Source of the DNA: Siphonobacter sp. SORGH_AS_0500
GTDB lineage: Bacteria > Bacteroidota > Bacteroidia > Cytophagales > Spirosomataceae
DNA length: 64,000 nt
Direction: 5' to 3'
Assembly (NCBI RefSeq): GCF_002838835.1
Contig: NZ_NHPP01000005.1
Location: forward strand, 124,001-188,000
Shown: positions 57,444 to 64,000 of the stretch, piece after piece
Layout: each line of letters opens with the position of its first letter
How positions within the stretch are numbered: the first letter of the stretch is position 1
Notes under the pieces: generated by a model
The model's database searches: none
Told to the model about the DNA's origin: nothing
Seen by the model: the letters and a program-made list of their open reading frames with translations, nothing else
Program-made: the position numbers and the translations under genes

Positions 57444-58784
57444 TTAGAGTTTAAGGCCTTTCCGACGACCGACTTTTTTAGCTTCATGAATCAGGTATTT
57501 CTTATCCAACCGATCCAATACGACCCGGATCGAATCCCGATTTTCATTCAATCCCGACAGTATGATCTGATTAGCTGATGGACGCTCGTAATGCAACACC
57601 AGCGTTTCGGTTTTATAATGGCTGTTCTTGTTGTTCAGGTGAAGCGTCTGGTGTTCCGTATCAATTTGATAGGAATAATAATGCCGCCCTATCGAGCCCG
57701 TGGACTCGTAATTGCGAAGGGAATCCTCGGCGAAAATTTCTTCCGTATTCAGTGAATCAATCAACACCGGACGGTTGGAACGAACGCTCAGCGTAGCCCA
57801 TTTTTCAAAAACCACGTCTTTCCACCGGAGCGAATCGGTTTTGGAATAGGGTAACTCATTCCCATTTACTTTAAAACTGTTCACATTATACACGCCCGCT
57901 GCCTGAGCTAAGCCCGGTTGCTGGGGATACTGATACGGGCCTTTTTGGTGACTCGCATAGGTTTGGTAACCGTAGAAAAAAACGAAGAAGATGATAAACC
58001 CAGCCTTAGCCAGGAGTCGGCCCGTCCGTTGCCAGTTTTCCGAGAATACGGGTTGGAAACGGTTGGGTACGGTTGCCCTTTCCAGTGATAACAGATTGAA
58101 CAGACGGATGGCATCGAAAGAAAACAGGAACAGAGCCAGACTGATTAGATAAAGGCTATACACGTATTCGCCCCCTTCGTAAGCCAGATTAGAGAAAAAG
58201 ACGTTTCCGGTGAAAGGCAAAATGATGAGCGTAGCAATGGTTGCCGTTTTACGATGTAACAGCAGTAAACCGCCCACGATTTCAACCAAACCCAAGAACG
58301 ATTCATAAGTAGGCACAACACCCAGACTGATGGAAAACAGCTTCCAGGCCGAAAAATCGCCGTAGTTTGTATTCAGGTGACTCAACGAAGGCAACGGCGA
58401 CTGTTCCGGGAAAAACTTAAGGAATCCATACGCCAGAATACCCACGGCCAAGCGGTAACGCACCAGCACGCGAAGCCAGTAATAGAGTCGATTATACTCC
58501 CTAGAAGTTTTATCCAGGGCCGTCCAGATGATTGAACCAACTACCGCGATACCAGCGACGATACCCCAATTGAGAAAACTGTCTGCTCCACTAATGAATT
58601 TAGGACTGTACCGCGAAAGGTAAAAAATCTCCCGATAGCCTAAACGATCCCAACTCAAGAGCTGAGCGTAATACTTGTAATCCAGCGGAACAACCTGAAT
58701 GAAAAAATAAATAAAAACAAACCGGAAGAGAATTTTCTCTGCTTCAGTCCATTGGGACGATGACACTTCAAGCGTAGCTGCCAT
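57444..58784 (-). CDS. DoxX-like membrane protein with C-terminal beta-rich domain
   Basis: A 446-residue inner membrane protein with about seven helices, including the DoxX-type YWLRVLVRYRLAVGILAYGFLKFFP (quoted in part: RYRLAVGILAYGFLKF) and FLGLVEIVGGLLLLHR. Residues about 300-446 form a soluble beta-rich domain (YNVNSFKVNGNELPYSKTDS, VVFEKWATLSVRSNRPV, DSIRVVLDRLDKKYLI) that is probably periplasmic. The protein is a tandem paralogue of the next gene, five bases away. Neither domain has visible metal or haem motifs. A role linking the periplasmic redox pair to the quinone pool is a hypothesis based on DoxD and on position. Confidence 0.78.
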   Translation of the reverse strand: MAATLEVSSSQWTEAEKILFRFVFIYFFIQVVPLDYKYYAQLLSWDRLGYREIFYLSRYSPKFISGADSFLNWGIVAGIAVVGSIIWTALDKTSREYNRLYYWLRVLVRYRLAVGILAYGFLKFFPEQSPLPSLSHLNTNYGDFSAWKLFSISLGVVPTYESFLGLVEIVGGLLLLHRKTATIATLIILPFTGNVFFSNLAYEGGEYVYSLYLISLALFLFSFDAIRLFNLLSLERATVPNRFQPVFSENWQRTGRLLAKAGFIIFFVFFYGYQTYASHQKGPYQYPQQPGLAQAAGVYNVNSFKVNGNELPYSKTDSLRWKDVVFEKWATLSVRSNRPVLIDSLNTEEIFAEDSLRNYESTGSIGRHYYSYQIDTEHQTLHLNNKNSHYKTETLVLHYERPSANQIILSGLNENRDSIRVVLDRLDKKYLIHEAKKVGRRKGLKL

Positions 58785-58795
58785 AGCGATTGGGA

Positions 58796-60148
58796 TTAAT
58801 AACCTTCGTTTTGAACAAGTGCTTTGTCTACAAGTAACTGGTCAATGGGTAAGGGCAGAACGTAGCGGTTAGGGTCGGTTACTCCTAGTACGGCTCCCGC
58901 CCGGTTCGTGCGAACGAGGTCAAACCAGCGATGCGGTTCCAGGGCAAATTCCAGCCGGCGTTCGTTTTCGATAGCCAGTAATAAAGCATCGGCAGTAGTG
59001 GCAGTGGTCGCGGTTAAACCCGCCCGATCCCGAACCGCGTTGAGATCACTAGCCGCCTGGGTTAGCTTATTCTGCTGCGTCCGGGCCTCGGCCCGAATGA
59101 GGTACTGTTCAGCAATGCGTAAGACGTACGAAGGATCTGAACCGGGGTTGCGGTAATACAGATTGCCGTACCAACGATTCTGGTTATCCTTCGCAATTAA
59201 GGTGTTACGGTTTCCTGCTACAGAGGCATCATTGAGCAAGGTTACCAAAGCGTCGCTCGGTGCCCACTGACGGGTACCACCATTCGTTTGCGGTTGCCAC
59301 TGCCCCCGGTGAGCATTAATTTCGGTGGTTCCGTTATAAAAAATCTCAAAAATGGATTCCTGGGTACCGCGAACGTTATTTGCAAAAAAGGCACTGTAAG
59401 GTTTAATCAGACTATAATTAGTTGTTTCACCGATCAATTTGGTGGCATACGCTTCCGCCTGAGCCCAGTCTTTCTGATAGAGATAATACCGGGCTTTTAA
59501 GGCCCAAACCGTTTTCTGCGTAGCCCGGTACCGATCCACCGTATTGGTTAACAAAGGCTCAGCAGCGTCCAGATCTTTAAGGACCTGAGCGTACGTTTCA
59601 GCCTGGGTGCTACGGGCAATACCCCGGTTATCCGTCGGACGAACAGTAGGCTGCGTAATGAGCGGAACGCCACCCCAGATACGAGCCAGGTCGAAATAAG
59701 CTAGTGCCCGAATGAAGTAAGCTTCGCCGATGTACTGTTTTTTCAGGGCATCCGTCAGCGTAGGATCGGTTACTTCATTAACCTTCACAATAACGTTATT
59801 GGCCCGGTTAATGGTTTGATAAATAGCAGTCCAGACACCGCTGACCATGCCATTATCGGCGTTTACCCGGTGGTTAATAAATTCCTGCACAATTGACTGC
59901 GAGCCCGTCCACTGCACATTATCACCCGACAAATAACCGATGGCCTGAAAGTTGGTACCATAGTAATTACTGCCAGCCAGAGCACTGTATACGCCACGAA
60001 CGGCGGTTTCAGCAGAAGATTTATCGGTAATGGTCACGGCATCCGAAATGGATTCCTTGGGTTTCACGTCCAGAAACTTCTGGCAAGACGCTAAAGCCGT
60101 GATACTGAATAACGTAATAAGATAGGTATGTACTTTCATGGATGTCAT
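58796..60148 (-). CDS. SusD/RagB-family lipoprotein (redox operon)
   Basis: A 450-residue surface lipoprotein with lipobox ALASC followed by QKFLDVKP. SusD traits are GEAYFIRALAYFDLARIWGG, RIAEQYLIRAEARTQQNK, ENERRLELALEPHRWFD-type sequence and the ending LVQNEGY. It is among the shorter members of the family. The ATG at 60148 abuts the SusC stop; a second ATG at 60139 is possible. Only 11 bases separate its stop from the DoxX-like gene, so import and redox genes share a transcript. Confidence 0.93.
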   Translation of the reverse strand: MTSMKVHTYLITLFSITALASCQKFLDVKPKESISDAVTITDKSSAETAVRGVYSALAGSNYYGTNFQAIGYLSGDNVQWTGSQSIVQEFINHRVNADNGMVSGVWTAIYQTINRANNVIVKVNEVTDPTLTDALKKQYIGEAYFIRALAYFDLARIWGGVPLITQPTVRPTDNRGIARSTQAETYAQVLKDLDAAEPLLTNTVDRYRATQKTVWALKARYYLYQKDWAQAEAYATKLIGETTNYSLIKPYSAFFANNVRGTQESIFEIFYNGTTEINAHRGQWQPQTNGGTRQWAPSDALVTLLNDASVAGNRNTLIAKDNQNRWYGNLYYRNPGSDPSYVLRIAEQYLIRAEARTQQNKLTQAASDLNAVRDRAGLTATTATTADALLLAIENERRLEFALEPHRWFDLVRTNRAGAVLGVTDPNRYVLPLPIDQLLVDKALVQNEGY

Positions 60149-63100
60149 TTATAAAGTCACGTTAATACCCAGTTGCAAACCCACGGGCTGGGGTGGCGTA
60201 CCGAGATCAATCCCCTGCTGGTTTTGATCACTGCTGGCACTTGATTCAGGGTCGAGACCCGTGTATTTTGTCCAGAGCCAGAGGTTACTGCCCGCCGCGT
60301 AGAGTCTCAGGGTTTCGAGACCTGCTTTTTTCGACCAGTTTTTCGGGAACGTATACCCCACGGTGAGCGAACGTAGTCGTAAGAACGAGCCGTCTTCCAG
60401 CCAACGACTTCCGCCGTCCCGGTAATTATTCACGTTTACGCCATCAGGACGAGGCACGTCAGTAATGTCGCCGGGTTTCTGCCAGCGAGCATTGTTACTC
60501 GCGAAAATCACGCGAGCGGCATCGCGGGCTCCCCCACCCTCGCCAAAGAATTTGTTATGATTGTAGATTTTATTCCCGTACGAAAACGAGAAGAACAGAT
60601 TCACATCAAATTTTTGTAAGTCAGGTTATTGGTCAATCCACCGAAGAGCTTAGGCCAGATGCTACCGAGAATCTGACGGTCAGCCGTAGTAATTTTTCCA
60701 TCTTTGTTTACGTCTTCATACACCACATTACCCGTCTGCGGATCAACGTATAACTGCTTGTATACCCAGAAAGAATACAACGGCGAACCCTGTTGTTGAA
60801 GAATCAGATCACGACTGCCATACCGTAAAGGCGTTTCGAGTTTCTCGATGTTATTGACGTTACGAGCCAAATTCAGACTTGTGGTCCATTTCAATTCCGG
60901 CGTTCGAATATTCACCGATTGCAAGGCTACTTCAAAACCTTTGTTACTGATTTCAGCGGCATTACTCCAATACGTGCTAAAACCAGTAGTACTGGGAAGC
61001 GTTAGCAGTAATAGTCCGTTCGTAGTGTATTTATTATACACGTTAAATTCAGCCGATAACCGTCCGTCAAATAAGGACGCATCCAGACCCACGTTCCATT
61101 GCCGGGTTTTCTCCCACTGCAAATCGGGGTTGCCTAACTGCTGGGGAGCGATCCCGGGATTTCCCTGATACGAAGCTCCACCGGTCCACAATCCCTGTGC
61201 GGCGAAATTACCAATACCGTTCTGGTTACCCGTTATCCCGTAACTAGCCCGTAATTTCAAATCACTCAGCACCGGTACGCTCTTCAAAAACTCTTCCTGA
61301 CTGATTCGCCACGCAGCTCCGACGGATGGGAAGTAGCCCCATTTCCGGTCATTACCGAAACGCGAAGAACCATCGGCCCGAACGCTGGCATTGACCAGGT
61401 ATTTTCCAGCGTAATTATAATCGGCTTTGGCAAAGAAGGAAGCCAGGGTGTTCTTACTCCAGCTCTGCGAACCAGCCGTGGTAGAGGCCGAAGAAATCTG
61501 GGTAAAGGCATTGTTGGCAAAACCACGACCTTCGGCGTAAGTACGTTTCAGTACATCGCTTTGCAAGCTATTCCCTACTAAAAGTCCAAAACCGTGTTTA
61601 CCGACTGTTTTGCGATAAGCCAGCGTTTGCTCATTTAACAGACTGGAGAATTGCGTCTGTGAAGAAGTCGCTAAACCCGAAGGACTTCCCGCAATGAGCA
61701 GGTTGTTCCAGTATTCAGATTCGTCGTAACCATTATAGTCAACCCCGAAACTCGTGCGGAACTTTAAGCCGGGTAACAATTCAGCTTCGCCGTAGAGGTT
61801 ACCAATGTAACGCAGGCTGATGGAGTGAACGTCATAATTCTCAAGCAGTAGCGTTAGGTTATCAAAACCTGCCCGGCCTACCAGTACGCCATTTTCATAC
61901 GGAGAAAGATACGTAGGCGTATGTAAGGCCGCTTGCAGCAATCCACCTTGTGGGCCATCCCCGGCCCGGGCCTGATTGCGGTACGTTCGACTCAGAATGT
62001 TACTCACCCCTACCTGCACTTTGTCATTTACCTTCTGATCGAGGTTAATCTTGAAGCTGGCTCGTTCGAAATTGATGGGCTTAATGATGGCTTCCTGCTG
62101 GGTATAACTTCCGCCAATGTAATAGCGGGTATCGTTAGTACCTCCCGCCAGCGAGAGGTCATAGTTTTGCAGATGGGCCGTTCGAAAAAGTTCACCTAAT
62201 CGATCATACGTTTTTTGCTCTTCGGGTAAGCCCCGACCGCCTTCACTGACGGGACGGAAGGGACGATTTGCTTCGGTACGATTGAGTGAGGGCGTATCTT
62301 TTCCGGTATTAATCCACCATTCGTTAACTAATTGAGCGTGTTCGGGCCCAGTGGTCAAGTCCCAAAGCCGTGCGGCCTTATTCCAGCCCGTCGAAGCGTT
62401 GAAACTAATCTTTGGTTTCTGATCGAACTTACCTCTTTTGGTAGTAATCAGGATTACCCCATTGGCCCCGCGAGAACCATACAGAGCCGTTGCCTCAGCA
62501 TCTTTCAGAACCTCAATACTTTCAATGTCATTAGGATTGATGTCAGCGATGGGAGACGTGGCTTTCCCACCTGTCCCGATGGACTGCAAACTGGTATTAT
62601 TGATAAAAACGCCATCTACGACGTACAGAGGATCATTATCGGCATTAATTGAAGTCGCTCCGCGAACACGAATATTTACCGTTTCGCCGGGAACGCCCGT
62701 ATTACTGGAAATCTGAACGCCGGGAATTTTACCCTGTAGCTGGGCATCGAAACTTCCCGTCGGTATATTTTTTGTTTCTGAAGGATCAATCTTGCTAATT
62801 GAGCCAATCAGATTTTTACGCTCCTGAGTACCGTACCCTACGACGATAACCTCACTCAACTGACTTTGTTCCGGCACTAACTGAATCCGTAGATTCGTCT
62901 GATTACCAACCACAATTTCCTGGGTTTTATACCCGATGAATGAGATAATTAATCGCGTAGAAACTTCGGTGTTTGGTATTTGAAATTCCCCATTGGCATT
63001 CGTTGTGACTCCCTTCGAAGAGCCTTTGATCTGAATATTTACTCCAGGGATACCATTGCCATTCTCATCGAGCACTTTTCCGTTAATCTGAATGCGGAGC

Positions 63101-63222
63101 TGGGTATATACGTAGGCATGGGTTTCAGGAGGTCGGGCTGCAAGCCCACCACTCAGGCTGAGTCCTCCTGCAATAAGGGTTAACCTCCATGATAAGGGTA
63201 CGGAAGACAGGTAAGGTTTCAT
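60149..63222 (-). pseudogene. SusC/RagA-family transporter (redox operon), broken by one missing base
   Basis: About 1024 residues in two frames: 60601-63222 and 60149-60604. One T added to the run near 60610 gives NNLTYKNFDVNLFFSFSYG, a normal late-barrel SusC sequence. The N-terminus has a signal segment and a carboxypeptidase-regulatory-like domain (GKVLDENGNGIPGVNIQIKG). The plug shows SEVIVVGYGTQERKN and YGSRGANGVILITTKRG. The barrel ends LQLGINVTL. ATG at 63222 is preferred over TTG at 63240. A consensus promoter lies about 190 bases upstream. The break is probably a sequencing indel, since the downstream partner genes are intact. Confidence 0.9.
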
Positions 63223-63415
63223 CAAAATCTTGCTATTCAAATGGTTTTCAATAACATATTAATTACTAGTAGATATATAGAATAAATAGACTATATATCT
63301 AAGACTTCAACAAACTTTCCAAGGTATGAGCAAAGTATCAGGCGGAATTTGCTCAGTCTTTGAGGTTTATAAGATGATTGTCCTATTAAAGTGTAGGCAG
63401 AACCAAAGATCGAGG

Positions 63416-63445
63416 CAAAGGTAGAAGGGCATTTTTTAAATACAA
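63416..63445 (-). promoter_or_regulatory. Promoter of the SusC-to-flavoprotein redox operon
   Basis: On the minus strand, TTG at 63445-63443, a 19-base spacer and TACCTTTG at 63423-63416 fit the consensus. The leader would be about 190 bases, long enough for post-transcriptional control. Confidence 0.6.
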
Positions 63446-63585
63446 GTATAATCTATAGATTTTATAGACTAAAAATCAATTTTATGCGATTACATGATCT
63501 ATTGTCTGTTTATGATTTGTACTTCAGAAATAGTTATTCAATCTATGCATACGTACGGTAGCTAGTCATCGCCACGTGAGCCAAA

Positions 63586-63636
63586 CCAAAGCCCCACAAC
63601 TAACGATATAACTATACGTTAGTTATGGGGCTTTGG
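63586..63636 (-). terminator. Strong hairpin terminator after the DUF1080 gene
   Basis: Twenty-base arms (63586-63605 and 63617-63636) pair with one mismatch around an 11-base loop. The gene to its right ends at 63653 and runs toward it. Confidence 0.75.
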
Positions 63637-63652
63637 ATGAGAAGCGAAATGC

Positions 63653-64000
63653 TTATAATTCTTTTACTCGCATGTTTCGGAATTTTACGACTGATCCGTG
63701 TCCCAGAAAACCGATGTGGCCGGATGTTCTTTTCAGTCCGGGGTGTTCTTTATGATCCGGCGTGCCTTCTTTGGTGGCTTCAGCGGTGTCACCATCCAGG
63801 ATGGTCACTCCATTCAGGACGACCTTTACACGCGTGCCTTTCAGCGTAACTTCTTCGGAGTTCCATTCGCCTACGGGTTTCATCGCCTCCCGCTTCGCCG
63901 GGATGATCCCGTACACGGAACCGTGGTATTGGTACGGTTGCAGGTTTTTATACTCGAAAGCATCATTATCCAGAATCTGAAGTTCCATGCCGGTATACGC
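63653..64000 (-). CDS. DUF1080 (3-keto-disaccharide hydrolase-type) protein, 3-prime part only
   Basis: The C-terminal 116 or so residues of a DUF1080 protein; the gene continues beyond the window. Visible features are MELQILDNDAFEYKNLQ (the first Met is internal, inside the family's G-M-E-hydrophobic-Q-hydrophobic-D motif), VGEWNSEEVTLKGTRVKVVLNG and the terminal GHIGFLGHGSVVKFRNMRVKEL (quoted in part: HIGFLGHGSVVKFRNM). The fold is a concanavalin-like beta-sandwich. Some members cleave 3-keto sugars, while most are unassigned. It is co-directional with the redox operon but separated from it by a terminator. Confidence 0.85.
   Translation of the reverse strand, partial: AYTGMELQILDNDAFEYKNLQPYQYHGSVYGIIPAKREAMKPVGEWNSEEVTLKGTRVKVVLNGVTILDGDTAEATKEGTPDHKEHPGLKRTSGHIGFLGHGSVVKFRNMRVKEL

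Larger units (their letters stand above)
63223..63652. other. Intergenic region upstream of the redox operon
   Basis: No gene is supported. It contains the redox operon promoter (63416-63445), very AT-rich flanks and the terminator of the DUF1080 gene (63586-63636). Confidence 0.55.

Overview
The window looks like a chromosome segment of a Bacteroidota bacterium, probably order Cytophagales. The grounds are four SusC/SusD pairs, a hybrid two-component system, a FecI-type sigma factor with a short FecR-like partner, promoter-like matches to TTG-N17-20-TAnnTTTG, and few visible Shine-Dalgarno sequences. I cannot fix the genus by eye. I saw no rRNA, tRNA, CRISPR array, prophage or insertion sequence.

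Layout. 1-5357: a TonB-dependent receptor, two secreted proteins of unknown role and a Tat-exported Dabb-type protein. 5410-16251 (minus): a polysaccharide utilisation locus (PUL) with a hybrid two-component regulator, SusC, SusD and a GH30 hydrolase. 17120-20016: a DUF2911 protein, a DUF1016/YhcG-type nuclease and a small P-loop ATPase. 20024-24660: a cobalamin riboswitch driving a B12 uptake and salvage operon (binding protein, permease, ATPase, adenosyltransferase, CobU). 24661-27443: dispersed repeats, a pectinesterase and a nitroreductase. 28115-39966: a second PUL with two tandem SusC/SusD pairs, a DUF1735-type lipoprotein and a GH43 enzyme. 40560-45576: sigma factor, FecR-like anti-sigma, TonB receptor and DUF4374 lipoprotein, which looks like a siderophore uptake island. 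45929-52036: Dps, a TPR histidine kinase and an Oar-like TonB receptor. 52489-63222 (minus): a tightly packed seven-gene operon joining SusC/SusD to two DoxX-like membrane proteins, a SoxD-like cytochrome c, a SoxC-like molybdenum oxidoreductase and a CrtI-like flavoprotein. The window ends inside a DUF1080 gene.

How the genes work together. The GH43 enzyme carries the residue set of subfamily 24 exo-beta-1,3-galactanases, including Gln in place of the usual Asp base. The GH30 enzyme could be an endo-beta-1,6-galactanase. With the pectinesterase this suggests growth on plant type II arabinogalactan and pectin (inference). The best candidate for an undescribed system is the operon at 52489-63222, where a SusC/SusD importer is co-transcribed with a sulfite-dehydrogenase-like redox module and paired DoxX-like proteins.

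Quality warning. Five genes (hybrid regulator, FecR-like protein, Oar-like receptor, one DoxX-like protein, one SusC) are each broken by exactly one missing base. Adding one base restores the family sequence without a gap in every case. This pattern fits residual assembly indels better than five independent pseudogenes.
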